This document shows, one piece after another, positions 33,174 through 41,158 of a stretch of 60,543 nucleotides of DNA. The stretch spans positions 1 through 60,543 of the forward strand of contig NZ_JAJOMC010000025.1 of assembly GCF_021129155.1 (NCBI RefSeq). The letters run 5' to 3'. The notes beneath the pieces are model-generated. The model was not told the origin of the DNA, did not search any database, and was given only the letters and a program-made list of their open reading frames with translations. Positions within the stretch are counted from its first letter, which is position 1, and each line of letters starts with the position of its first letter. Both the position numbers and the translations under genes were made by a program. This DNA comes from Arthrobacter sp. AK04 (GTDB taxonomy: Bacteria; Actinomycetota; Actinomycetes; Actinomycetales; Micrococcaceae).

Positions 33174-33380
33174 TTAACTGGCCTTAGCTATGGGCAAAGC
33201 CTCCTGGTGGTGGCGAAGGCGGTCAAGATCTACGGTCTTCAGATGAGCGTGGACAAGCCTTGCGATTAGATCGCTCCGACTTTCCTTGGTGGCGTCCACA
33301 ACGGCCGCCAGTTTCTCTGCATCGGAGATAGGCAGCCGTGCTGTTATCACGTGGCGTTCGCCTTTGCTTCGCTGTGCCAT
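33174..33380 (-). CDS. Ribbon-helix-helix DNA-binding protein
   Basis: A 68-residue protein: HVITARLPISDAEKLAAVVDATKESRSDLIARLVHAHLK shows the beta-strand/helix/helix pattern of ribbon-helix-helix (CopG/Arc) repressors. GGGAGGG lies before the ATG. It is encoded just upstream of rep on the same strand and is likely a copy-number or partition repressor. Confidence 0.75.
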   Translation of the reverse strand: MAQRSKGERHVITARLPISDAEKLAAVVDATKESRSDLIARLVHAHLKTVDLDRLRHHQEALPIAKAS

Positions 33381-33696
33381 TTTCCCTCCCCAGGACCGAA
33401 GTTTCTGTTCATACCCAACATGAATCAGATTCGTTTAAGTGGGAGGGGCCGCGGCGTGTCGCGCTTATTGTCCGCTGGACGTAGTTTCGGTGCCCCGTCA
33501 CCATCCGGTAGCTGCCTCCGTGACCGTGTCCGTGGCGAAGTACAAAGGCCGACGGGTGCGGTGTGTCGCATCGTTTACCTATCTGACGTGGGGAGATGAC
33601 CTAAGCGCGCCGCGTGACAAGCACAGTTAAGGGCGCCTTGGTATGGTTTGCCCTTGCCTGACTAGTCCAGTCAGGCGCTAAACCAATACTACACAT
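33381..33696. other. Gene-free stretch before the control region
   Basis: No supported gene. An open frame on the plus strand (ending DDLSAPRDKHS at 33630) has some protein-like residues but no clear ribosome site. It contains the promoters of the small repressor gene and of the metallopeptidase operon. Confidence 0.35.
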
Positions 33697-33715
33697 CACT
33701 GAAATTATTTCAGTG
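33697..33715. promoter_or_regulatory. Palindromic operator before the metallopeptidase operon
   Basis: CACTGAAATTATTTCAGTG, 19-bp perfect palindrome around a central T, ending 24 bases before the ATG at 33740. Same core as at 29594-29614 and 36407-36427. Confidence 0.75.
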
Positions 33716-33739
33716 GCATGTTCACTGGGGTGGGAACTG

Positions 33740-34231
33740 ATGGGGAACCAATTGCTAGAACCTACTGAGTTGTCCCTGCGGACGATCCAGTCCTTGCAGC
33801 TGCCGTCTTCTCCGACCCTCCCGCATCTGATTAGCGCCGTAGAGCGGGCCTACGGCAAGCCGTTGGAGTTCCACGAAGTCCCCGAGGAGGTCCTGGCGGA
33901 TGGGGTCACCGGTCGCTGGGTGGACATGCCGGACCGGGGGATTATCCAATATCGCCGCGGTCACGCGTTCTGGTGCCGCCATGTCATCCTGCACGAGTTT
34001 GGGCACATTCTGCTGGGGCACAAGGGTGAGCCAGCAGACGGCCTCCAGTCCGCGGGCTTCTTCTCCGGGGTTGGTAAGCGGCGTGGGATCAGCTGGATGT
34101 GCCGGCCCGCTGCCATCCCCCTGGAAGAGGCTGAGCAGGCGGCGGAAAACCTCGCCTACGCACTGGCGCAACGCCTGGTGACAGGTCAGGACGCCTGTGT
34201 CTCCGATGCAGAACGGATTTTTGGATTGTGA
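33740..34231 (+). CDS. ImmA/IrrE-like zinc metallopeptidase
   Basis: About 163 residues from MGNQLLEPTELSL. The zinc-binding HEFGHILLGH lies near residue 84, preceded by RGHAFWCRHVIL and followed by a Glu-rich helix (LEEAEQAAENLAYALAQRL) that could supply the third ligand. ImmA-type peptidases cleave XRE repressors to release mobile-element transfer genes. The start at 33740 is chosen for GGGGTGGGA upstream; the frame opens 9 codons earlier inside the operator. First gene of an operon with the membrane protein and PAP2 protein. Confidence 0.8.
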   Translation: MGNQLLEPTELSLRTIQSLQLPSSPTLPHLISAVERAYGKPLEFHEVPEEVLADGVTGRWVDMPDRGIIQYRRGHAFWCRHVILHEFGHILLGHKGEPADGLQSAGFFSGVGKRRGISWMCRPAAIPLEEAEQAAENLAYALAQRLVTGQDACVSDAERIFGL

Positions 34232-35226
34232 TTCAAGCTGCGTTCTGGCTGCTCGCTGTTGTCTTTGCGGCGCGGTTGTACCTGGTGGCGCGGCACAACG
34301 CCTCCACTGCATTCCTGGGGGCCACAGGCGTCGGGGTCGTTGGCCTCTTCTGTACCGGCCAAATCATCCCGGAAAGCACCCTCGACGCTCTGATCGGGGG
34401 GACCAACTGGCTGCACCTGGTGAGGAACCTCCTTGTAACCGCTGCAGTGTGGCTGGTCCGGGAAGGTGTGTTCAGCGCGCTGTCCACCGAACGCGAGGCC
34501 AGGCACCGCGTGACGCGCAGGCCGTTGTTCCTCGGTGCACTCCTGCTGGCCATAGCCATCCCATTCACCCTGCAATCCTTCGTCCCCACCACGGACGCTT
34601 TCATCCCCGAAACCGTTCAGCAGCCGGCGGTCTATGTCTATGCCACGGTTTACATGGCGATTCTTGGAGGCCTGGGCCTGTCCGTCCTGCAAGTGAGCAT
34701 TGGGCCGCGAGACAGCCGGACGGTGCGCGCCAGCGCCACGGTCGTCGGGATCGGAATGGGCCTCATGGTTCTGGGCTGTGTCGACGAAATCATCTACATG
34801 AGCCTCCGCTTCCTCGGCTTCCAGGGTTCACTAACCGATGTGACCTACCTGCTGTTCACGCCCTTTTTCTACAGCGGAATCCTGCTCACGTCGCTGGGAC
34901 TCGGCATACCGCCAATGGTGCGGCTCTGGCGCAGACTGGCTCTCGTAGACCGTTTCTGGATCCTCGTGCTCCATTGCAGGTTCCCCGCCGTAAGAAGCAA
35001 GGCGCAGGCATCGGAGGGGCGGCTGTCGGTCGCGGCAGACGTCCTGGGCCCCCGCCCGGCCGAGCGGCTGTACACCGTGGTTATTGCCATTGGGGACCTG
35101 CGTGCTGCAGGCCGGCAAGCAGCTTACTCCCCGCCAGCTGAAAGGGCGCTTGTCCTTGCTCAGCGGCGGTTGACCAACACATTCGAGCCCCTTGGGCTGG
35201 AGCTTAGGAAAAGGGCGGAAATCTAG
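34228..35226 (+). CDS. Polytopic membrane protein (MAB_1171c/DUF6545-like)
   Basis: A 332-residue protein starting at GTG, overlapping the peptidase stop by 4 bases. Seven hydrophobic spans fill residues 1-235 and a cytoplasmic tail of about 90 residues follows (LVDRFWILVLHCRFPAVRSKA and on). The topology and its pairing with an ImmA-type peptidase recall the MAB_1171c putative transporter family. It may sense or export a signal, or lie upstream of the peptidase in a signalling route; unproven. Confidence 0.75.
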   Translation: MIQAAFWLLAVVFAARLYLVARHNASTAFLGATGVGVVGLFCTGQIIPESTLDALIGGTNWLHLVRNLLVTAAVWLVREGVFSALSTEREARHRVTRRPLFLGALLLAIAIPFTLQSFVPTTDAFIPETVQQPAVYVYATVYMAILGGLGLSVLQVSIGPRDSRTVRASATVVGIGMGLMVLGCVDEIIYMSLRFLGFQGSLTDVTYLLFTPFFYSGILLTSLGLGIPPMVRLWRRLALVDRFWILVLHCRFPAVRSKAQASEGRLSVAADVLGPRPAERLYTVVIAIGDLRAAGRQAAYSPPAERALVLAQRRLTNTFEPLGLELRKRAEI

Positions 35227-35844
35227 GTGGTTACAGACACCCAATTCGCAGTCGTTACCCCTTCGGTGATGCAGCGTGTGGCGCGCATTTCAACGGAGGT
35301 GGCGCAGCCGCCTCTTGTTCTCTCGCTGCTGCTCGTTCTCGCTGCAGTTCGTGACGGGGGAGGGTTCGCCGCCCTGATCCCTGGGCTCGTGGCCGCTGTG
35401 ACGATCTGCCTGGCGCCTCTGCTGGTGGTGGTGATTCTTGCCCGCCGCGGGAAACTCACGGATCACCATGTGGGGGACAAGAAGCAACGCCGCCCGGTGA
35501 TGTTGTGGACGCTGGGATCGGCCCTCGTTGGTTGCGGAATACTGACGCTGACCAACACTCCGGTTACCGTGTGGGCACTGATTGCCGGCATTCTCGGCGG
35601 CATCGTTGCCCTGATTATTGTCAGCCCTTTCTGGAAGGTGTCCGGGCACGCCATGACGCTTGGAGGAGCGACGGTTTCCTCCGCCATGCTGTTCGGAGTC
35701 TGGTCTATCCCGTTCGTGATCGCGGCGCCTTTGGTGTGCTGGTCAAGGGTGTACCTGAAGGATCACACGCTCTACCAGGTGGTGGCGGGGTTCGTAACAG
35801 GCCTTGTCGTATTCGGATCGGCCTGCGCGCTGATTCTGAACTGA
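35227..35844 (+). CDS. PAP2-family membrane phosphatase
   Basis: A 205-residue, six-span protein. The phosphatase signature is spread over DHHVGDKKQRRPV (about 79-91), KVSGHAMTLGG (about 136) and CWSRVYLKDHTLYQVVAG (about 172); in the third motif Gln stands where many members have Asp. PAP2 enzymes dephosphorylate isoprenoid or lipid phosphates. Starts 1 base after the previous stop and lies in the same operon. Confidence 0.8.
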   Translation: MVTDTQFAVVTPSVMQRVARISTEVAQPPLVLSLLLVLAAVRDGGGFAALIPGLVAAVTICLAPLLVVVILARRGKLTDHHVGDKKQRRPVMLWTLGSALVGCGILTLTNTPVTVWALIAGILGGIVALIIVSPFWKVSGHAMTLGGATVSSAMLFGVWSIPFVIAAPLVCWSRVYLKDHTLYQVVAGFVTGLVVFGSACALILN

Positions 35845-35937
35845 CATAGTATTTTTTCTGAACGTTCAGGGTCCCCAGTTTTGGAACAGCAGCCCGGTAC
35901 TACGAACGGCCTTGATGCGGCTCCGAGAGCAGGAAAA

Positions 35938-36396
35938 ATGACTGAGGGTACCAATCCCGTTGACAGCAGGACTGACCGGGAGGTCCTGGCGTCCAAGCTG
36001 CAACTCCTTCTCGACATCGTCCATGCCAAGGATGCCGCCAGCTTCACCTATGACGAGATCCGCGCGGGTCTGGCCGAACAGGGCTTCAATCTGACGAAGA
36101 CCCGATGGCATCGGCTGCTGGCCGGCTCTCCCGACAACCGGTGGGACCCCGAACTGCTGAAAGCTCTGGCGTACTTCTTCGACGTGGACCCCGACTACCT
36201 GCTGCAGCGCAGCGGCCCTGTCCCGGAGCGTGTGGAAGCCGAGCTTCGCCTTATCGAGGCGTTGCGCATTTCAGAGGTCGAACATTTTGCTGCCCGCGTC
36301 CTTGGGGAAGTGAACATCGACGCTGTCCGCGCCGTCACTGAGGCGCTGAGAAATCTTCCGGGGCGGTCGCGGCCTGAAGGCACCACGCCCGACTGA
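35938..36396 (+). CDS. XRE-like transcriptional regulator (EspR-type)
   Basis: About 152 residues from MTEGTNPVDSRTDREV, start chosen because AGCAGGA precedes the ATG; a TTG start at 35881 is possible. TYDEIRAGLAEQGFNLTKTRWHRLLAG and DPELLKALAYFFDVDPDYLL form a helix-turn-helix like that of EspR and related actinobacterial regulators. The C-terminal helices likely dimerise. With the ImmA-type peptidase it suggests a repressor/anti-repressor circuit, and it is the best candidate to bind the ACTGAAAT-N-ATTTCAGT sites. Confidence 0.82.
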   Translation: MTEGTNPVDSRTDREVLASKLQLLLDIVHAKDAASFTYDEIRAGLAEQGFNLTKTRWHRLLAGSPDNRWDPELLKALAYFFDVDPDYLLQRSGPVPERVEAELRLIEALRISEVEHFAARVLGEVNIDAVRAVTEALRNLPGRSRPEGTTPD

Positions 36397-36406
36397 GAGA
36401 AATTCA

Positions 36407-36427
36407 CTACTGAAATTATTTCAGTAG
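36407..36427. promoter_or_regulatory. Palindromic operator after the XRE gene
   Basis: CTACTGAAAT-T-ATTTCAGTAG, a 21-bp palindrome 10 bases past the XRE stop codon. The only reading frame directly after it is a 30-codon one from ATG 36437 to 36529 (MPRYRQAAESHSSARPECHP...), of doubtful status. The site may control transcription entering the transfer region. Confidence 0.7.
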
Positions 36428-36534
36428 AATTGGTGCATGCCCCGCTACCGTCAGGCCGCCGAAAGCCATTCTTCGGCTCGTCCTGAGTGTCACCCACAGC
36501 CAACGGGAGTCACAGGGGTGGTGGCATGAGGGGT

Positions 36535-36864
36535 CTATCCGTCCTCGGAAACGACACCCAAAGCTTCGCCAAGAAGCCTGTAGCGCCGTTGAACCTCGTC
36601 CCTTGCCAGCAGGTACTGCACCCTCATCCCATTACGTTCTTCGGTGGCCGGCGGATCCTGGGTGGTAATCCCCTCATCGGTAAGCAATTGCAGATTATGC
36701 TTCGCCGTCGCTACTCCGATATTGAGGCCCGCTGCCACCTCTCCGCGCGTGGCAGGACCGTTCTGCGCCAGGAATCCAATGATGGCCACGCGTGTCAGGT
36801 TCCCGAACGCGTTAATGACCGGCTCCAGATGAGCTGTGGTCTTCGGGTGGGCGTACCTGGGCAT
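36535..36864 (-). CDS. ArsR-like winged-helix repressor
   Basis: About 109 residues from MPRYAHPKTTAHLEPVINAFGNLTRVAIIGFLAQNGPATRGEVAAGLNIGVATAKHNLQLLTDEGI, an ArsR-type winged helix; no metal-binding Cys cluster is visible. The frame is open to an ATG at 36912, which would lie within the palindrome at 36911-36937, so the inner start is preferred. It is divergent from the transfer operon and probably represses itself and that operon. Confidence 0.75.
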   Translation of the reverse strand: MPRYAHPKTTAHLEPVINAFGNLTRVAIIGFLAQNGPATRGEVAAGLNIGVATAKHNLQLLTDEGITTQDPPATEERNGMRVQYLLARDEVQRRYRLLGEALGVVSEDG

Positions 36865-36910
36865 ACCTGCAATCTTGCCGTACCCACGTGTGTGCTCGCA
36901 TAGCAACACC

Positions 36911-36937
36911 ATAGCGGTTAGTTTAATTAACCGCTAT
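36911..36937. promoter_or_regulatory. Operator between the ArsR-like gene and the transfer operon
   Basis: ATAGCGGTTA at 36911-36920 is exactly inverted as TAACCGCTAT at 36928-36937, with GTTTAAT between. An AT-rich centre within a palindrome upstream of a winged-helix repressor is typical of an autoregulatory operator. Confidence 0.7.
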
Positions 36938-37044
36938 GCTCGAAGCGGAAGTCAGTCGCCATCGGGTGAAGACAGATTCAAGTTGGGGGAAAGCACGATG
37001 ACCAGGTTGCGGTTCGACGCCCGCCGTCACGGCCAGGTTCAGCC

Positions 37045-38127
37045 GTGATGCAGCGGAAGTCACTTGGCCTCGTGGCGCTGATCGTGGTCCCCGGCCTCAT
37101 GTTCGGGCTGGTCCTTTCCATACTCCTGATCCTTGCCCCGGCGAAGCCCGCCGCTGCCGACTGCGGCCCGACAGTGTCGGTCTCGATCAACGGCGATACC
37201 AAGGTTGATGGTTACTCCCAGGAGCAGTTGAAGAACGCTGCGGCGATCATGGGTGCGGGCAAGGCACTGAATCTGCCTGTGAAGGGCCAGATGATCAGCG
37301 TCATGGTCGCCCTGGGGGAGTCAGGGCTCCGTGTCCTTGACCGCGGCGACGTGGCCGGGCCGGATTCGCGAGGTTTGTTCCAGCAGCGCGGGAACGGTGC
37401 GTGGGGATCCTACACGGACCGCATGGACCCGACCATCAGCGCGACGAACTTCATCAAGGCTCTGCAGGCCGTCCCGGGCTGGGAGCTGTTGGAACCGACC
37501 ATTGCCGGGAACAAGGTCCAGCGCAATGCCGACCCGTACCACTACCAGAAGTACTGGCCTGAGGCAGTGAAACTTGTCCAGGCGCTCTCGGATGGCAAGT
37601 TCTCCGTTGAAGGCGGCAGCTGTGGCATCCCGGGAAAGTCCGGCGCGGGGGATGACTACCCGTGGAAGGACTCTCCGACCTGGATGCAGGTCGGGGCAGG
37701 CTCAGCTGCAGCTTCGCCGTTGGGAATGTTCTATCGCGAATGCGTGGACTTCGCCCTGTGGCGGGTCAACCAGCAGATGGGTTCTACCAGCGCACCGTTC
37801 AAGTTCCTCAACGGGAACTTCCGTCCAGACGGTCAGGGTCTCGGTTCCGCTCTGACGTGGAAGGCCGGCTGGGACGCCAAGGGATGGCCCTCCGGGAAAA
37901 CACCCCGGGTCGGCGCGGTCGTCTGGTACTCACCCGGCGTGGGCGGATCGGACCCGACGTTTGGGCACGTAGCCGTGGTCAAGGAAGTCAAGGACGACGG
38001 AACTTACGTCGAGGAGGGCTACAACGGCAACCCGCCCCCGGATGACCACAACTACTACACCCGCACCGTCAAGAGCAGTATCCCGTCTGCGTTCCTGTAC
38101 CTGCCCAACCAAGAGGAGAAGAAGTGA
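37045..38127 (+). CDS. Bifunctional cell-wall hydrolase of the transfer system (VirB1-like)
   Basis: A 360-residue exported protein. The membrane/signal segment (LVALIVVPGLMFGLVLSILLIL) is followed by a lysozyme-like region (MISVMVALGESGLRVLDRGD, GLFQQRGNGAWGSYTDRM) and a C-terminal CHAP amidase domain (YRECVDFALWRVN with the catalytic Cys; FGHVAVVKEV with the His). It would open peptidoglycan for the conjugation channel. First gene of the transfer operon; GTG 37045 or ATG 37048 may be the start. Confidence 0.85.
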   Translation: MMQRKSLGLVALIVVPGLMFGLVLSILLILAPAKPAAADCGPTVSVSINGDTKVDGYSQEQLKNAAAIMGAGKALNLPVKGQMISVMVALGESGLRVLDRGDVAGPDSRGLFQQRGNGAWGSYTDRMDPTISATNFIKALQAVPGWELLEPTIAGNKVQRNADPYHYQKYWPEAVKLVQALSDGKFSVEGGSCGIPGKSGAGDDYPWKDSPTWMQVGAGSAAASPLGMFYRECVDFALWRVNQQMGSTSAPFKFLNGNFRPDGQGLGSALTWKAGWDAKGWPSGKTPRVGAVVWYSPGVGGSDPTFGHVAVVKEVKDDGTYVEEGYNGNPPPDDHNYYTRTVKSSIPSAFLYLPNQEEKK

Positions 38128-38636
38128 AAAAGCCCCTGGGCCTCGTTGCAGCGGTAGCTCTGCTGTGCGCCGGATGCGCACCTGTAGAGAACACCACGCA
38201 AGCACCCCCAGAGACAACGGCCACCCCGTCAGCGCCGGTCTCCCTCAGCGCGAGCAGCGGCCCGCAAGCACCGGGCGGGACCCTTCCTCCCACTATTGGC
38301 ATCGCCTGGGACCAGGCCAGCAAGGATCGGGCCACGGACGTCGCCCAGAAAGCCATGGCCGACTTTGCCCGCCCCACAGTAGGGGACCAACAGTGGGCCA
38401 ACGATCTTGCCCGCTGGCTCACCCCTCAGGCAACCGCCGACTACTCAGCGGTGGACCCGGCCAACATCCCAGCCAGCCGCGTCACCGGCCCGGCCAAGCT
38501 GACAGTCGATGAAGCCAACGGATACGGGGTCGCAGCCGCCGTCCCCACCAACGCCGGGACCTACACGCTGCAGCTGCTCCGCACAGGCAAGGACGCTCCG
38601 TGGAAGGTCAACCGATTGACTCCACCAGCGTCCTAG
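38124..38636 (+). CDS. Transfer-operon lipoprotein
   Basis: A 170-residue protein with lipobox LLCAGC (Cys near residue 17), a Thr/Ser/Pro linker, then a compact domain (DRATDVAQKAMADFARP, QWANDLARWLTPQATADYSAVD, YTLQLLRTGKDAPWKVNRL) like NTF2-type or VirB8-like extracytoplasmic modules. Overlaps the hydrolase gene by 4 bases. Probable outer part of the transfer channel. Confidence 0.78.
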   Translation: MKKPLGLVAAVALLCAGCAPVENTTQAPPETTATPSAPVSLSASSGPQAPGGTLPPTIGIAWDQASKDRATDVAQKAMADFARPTVGDQQWANDLARWLTPQATADYSAVDPANIPASRVTGPAKLTVDEANGYGVAAAVPTNAGTYTLQLLRTGKDAPWKVNRLTPPAS

Positions 38637-38682
38637 ACGCCAATCCATCTTCACCTCACAGATACGTAAAGGAAGAAAGCTC

Positions 38683-40206
38683 ATGAGTGCTGCATCAACT
38701 GAGGTCCTGGCCTTCCCAAGCATCAAGGCCGTCGTCCGCGACAACGGAACCGCAGAGGTCGTCGTTGCCGGTAACTCGCGCGTCGTCCCTGGCGGGGAGT
38801 CCCTGCAGGACCTCCGCGATAACGCCCTTGCCCTTGTCGTGGGCGAAGCGCAGACGCTGAAACGCCCAGTGCGGGTGCAAATCGAGGATCCGGAAGGACA
38901 CGGTGAATTGATCGTCCACCCGGACAACAAGATCGAATCCGTCTCCTACGAGCTGCGCCCGGCCCGCCGCCGTGCACAGGCCCCGGCGACCACGCCCGAG
39001 ACCGTAGCACCCGTCATCATTGAGACAGTCCCTGTGGCAGCTCCTGAACCGATCACCGCCCCGGCACAGGCCGTGACCGTCGAAGAGACTGCCGTTGTAG
39101 TTGATTCGAAGACGTGGCCGCCTACTCCCGTGAATGCCGAGGTGACGACAGACATCCAGGCGAGCTCTGCTCCTGCCAGTTCGGACGGGCAGCGAATCAT
39201 CGACGCACAAGAACCGCAGGCAGCGGTCGTTGGCCCTGAGGCACCACCAACCCGGCGCAGCTTGAAGGAAACTTCCTTCCTGGTCAGCGCCCCGGTCCTG
39301 GAGCCGGCCACGCAGGGCTGGCGCGGTTCCCTGACCCGCTTGGGTTTCCGGATGGACCCTTCCCCGGAAGAACTCGCCGAGCGTGAAGATATCCGCACGG
39401 TCAGCCAGCACTGGCCCGGCCCGCGGACCATCGCGGTGGTCAACCGCAAGGGCGGGGCAAACAAGACCCCCACCGTGGTCATGCTCTCGGCGATCCTTGC
39501 CCGCTACAGCGGCGCGGCCACGGTCGCTTGGGACAACAACGAATCCCAAGGCACCCTGGGCTGGCGCACCGAAAAGGGCGCCCACGACCGCAGCGTCCTG
39601 GACCTGATCGATTCCTCCACCGAACTGCTGTCCCCGTCCACGAACGCGGCCGAAATCGCCAAGTTCGTCCACCACCAGACCGCTGACAAGTTCGACGTGC
39701 TGCGCTCAGACGAGAACGAAGAAGGCGACCACGAAGTCACCGCCGAGGAAGTGGACATCGCCCACCAGGTCCTCACCCGCTACTACCGGCTGGTGGTCAT
39801 GGACTCCGGTAACACTGCCCGGGCCGCGAACTGGCGGCGGATGATCGACCACACCAACCAGCTCGTCGTACCCGTAACCGCCATCGAGGACCGCGCCGAA
39901 GCAGCGCGGCTGACACTGCAGACCCTCGAATCCCGTGGTGGCCACGACGCCGAACTGGCACGCAACGCCGTCGTCATCGTCTCCGAATCCACCGATGCCA
40001 AGCGCAGCATGACCGGAGATGCCCTGAAGCGGGCCAAGGCAGAGGCGCAGCGAATCGCTGACGGCTTCGAGCCGTTCGTCCGCGCCGTCGTCCGCATCCC
40101 TTACGATCCGGCCCTGGTCAACGGCCCCATCCGTTACGAAGCCCTCCAGCCCGCGACCCAGCGGGCCTGGCTCGCGGCGGCGGCCGCCGTCGCCAAAGGC
40201 TTCTAA
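38683..40206 (+). CDS. ParA/MinD-like ATPase of the transfer operon
   Basis: A 507-residue protein with a long Pro/Ala-rich region (about 90-200) and a C-terminal ParA-like domain: TIAVVNRKGGANKTPTVVML near 247, WDNNESQGTLGW and RLVVMDSGNTARAANWRR. The P-loop keeps KGG-x-x-KT but has Pro after Thr. Its place between a lipoprotein and a pilin-like gene suggests positioning or assembly of the secretion system rather than plasmid partition. Confidence 0.82.
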   Translation: MSAASTEVLAFPSIKAVVRDNGTAEVVVAGNSRVVPGGESLQDLRDNALALVVGEAQTLKRPVRVQIEDPEGHGELIVHPDNKIESVSYELRPARRRAQAPATTPETVAPVIIETVPVAAPEPITAPAQAVTVEETAVVVDSKTWPPTPVNAEVTTDIQASSAPASSDGQRIIDAQEPQAAVVGPEAPPTRRSLKETSFLVSAPVLEPATQGWRGSLTRLGFRMDPSPEELAEREDIRTVSQHWPGPRTIAVVNRKGGANKTPTVVMLSAILARYSGAATVAWDNNESQGTLGWRTEKGAHDRSVLDLIDSSTELLSPSTNAAEIAKFVHHQTADKFDVLRSDENEEGDHEVTAEEVDIAHQVLTRYYRLVVMDSGNTARAANWRRMIDHTNQLVVPVTAIEDRAEAARLTLQTLESRGGHDAELARNAVVIVSESTDAKRSMTGDALKRAKAEAQRIADGFEPFVRAVVRIPYDPALVNGPIRYEALQPATQRAWLAAAAAVAKGF

Positions 40207-40239
40207 CCCATCCACACCGAACCGAAGAAAGGAGGAACC

Positions 40240-40848
40240 ATGCAACTGTCCCTGAACCCCTGGATCACTACCCCGGACGAGAGCACCGAAGAAGAAGCGC
40301 TCGAGGTGCATGTCCCGCCGGCGGCCGTGATCAGCACACCGCTCAAGGGCATGGTTGAACCCGACACCGCAGATCGTCTGGCCAGCCGTGTCATGTCCGG
40401 GACCGCAGGGCTGTGGGTTGTCGGTAGCCACGGTGGAGCCGGTGAAAGCCGCACCGCTGACCTGCTGGACGGGGCACGCCCCACCGGTCACTGCTGGCCC
40501 GTCCTGCAGGACGGCAGTAAACCCCGCGTACTGCTGGTCTGCCGGGCTGACATGCGCGGCCTCACAACAGCTCAAAGCGCCCTGACTCAATGGGCGTCAG
40601 GAGCCGCACCTGCTGTGGACCTGCTCGGCCTCGCCGTCCTCGCGGACGCGCCGGGAAAGACACCCAAAGCACTCCGCGACTTCACCACCATCGTCGGCGG
40701 GGGAGCGCCCCGGCTCTGGACCCTTCCCTGGGTCGAGGCATGGCGTCACGGAGACTCCACCACGACACCCACGACCCGCGAATACCAACGCTTCATCACG
40801 GACGTCACCACCCTGGCGACCAAAACCAACCCAAGCACCAACCGCTGA
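40240..40848 (+). CDS. Transfer-operon protein, DUF6668-like
   Basis: A 202-residue protein with GLWVVGSHGGAGESRTADLL near 60-80, a degenerate P-loop-like glycine stretch, then VLLVCRADMRGLTTAQSAL and ALRDFTTIVGGGAPRLWTLPW. The family assignment DUF6668 is from recollection. The ribosome site AAAGGAGGAACC is strong. It may work with the preceding ATPase. Confidence 0.65.
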   Translation: MQLSLNPWITTPDESTEEEALEVHVPPAAVISTPLKGMVEPDTADRLASRVMSGTAGLWVVGSHGGAGESRTADLLDGARPTGHCWPVLQDGSKPRVLLVCRADMRGLTTAQSALTQWASGAAPAVDLLGLAVLADAPGKTPKALRDFTTIVGGGAPRLWTLPWVEAWRHGDSTTTPTTREYQRFITDVTTLATKTNPSTNR

Positions 40849-40861
40849 AAGGTCTCTCACC

Positions 40862-41131
40862 ATGAACTCGATCACTGCAATCACTACCAGCGTTATCCCC
40901 AACCCCACGCCCGTCGTTCCCCCGCAAGCAGGGGGGCTGCTCACCGTCCTCAACTGGGCTTCCGGTATCGGCCTTGTCCTCGGAGTCTTGGGCGTGATCA
41001 TCGTCGGCATCACCATGGTCATCCAGCTCCAGCGCGGTGAAGGCGCCCAGTCAATCGCCAAGCTCGGTTGGGTCCTGCTCGGCTGCATCATCATCACCGG
41101 CGCTGCCGGCATCGTCCGCGCTTTCGTCTAA
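40862..41131 (+). CDS. Small two-span pilin-like (VirB2/TrbC type) protein
   Basis: An 89-residue protein: Thr/Pro-rich N-terminus, a first span (LLTVLNWASGIGLVLGVLGVIIVGITMVI), a short cytoplasmic loop (QLQRGEGAQSIAKL) and a second span (GWVLLGCIIITGAAGIVRAFV). This topology is that of VirB2/TrbC-type subunits. Located early in the transfer operon. Confidence 0.72.
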   Translation: MNSITAITTSVIPNPTPVVPPQAGGLLTVLNWASGIGLVLGVLGVIIVGITMVIQLQRGEGAQSIAKLGWVLLGCIIITGAAGIVRAFV

Positions 41132-41158
41132 GCCAGCACCAACAACGGGAGGTTCATC

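Noticed and set aside
33439..33630. 63-codon frame ending RCVASFTYLTWGDDLSAPRD
   Set aside because: A few protein-like residues but weak start region and no neighbour context; not supported.
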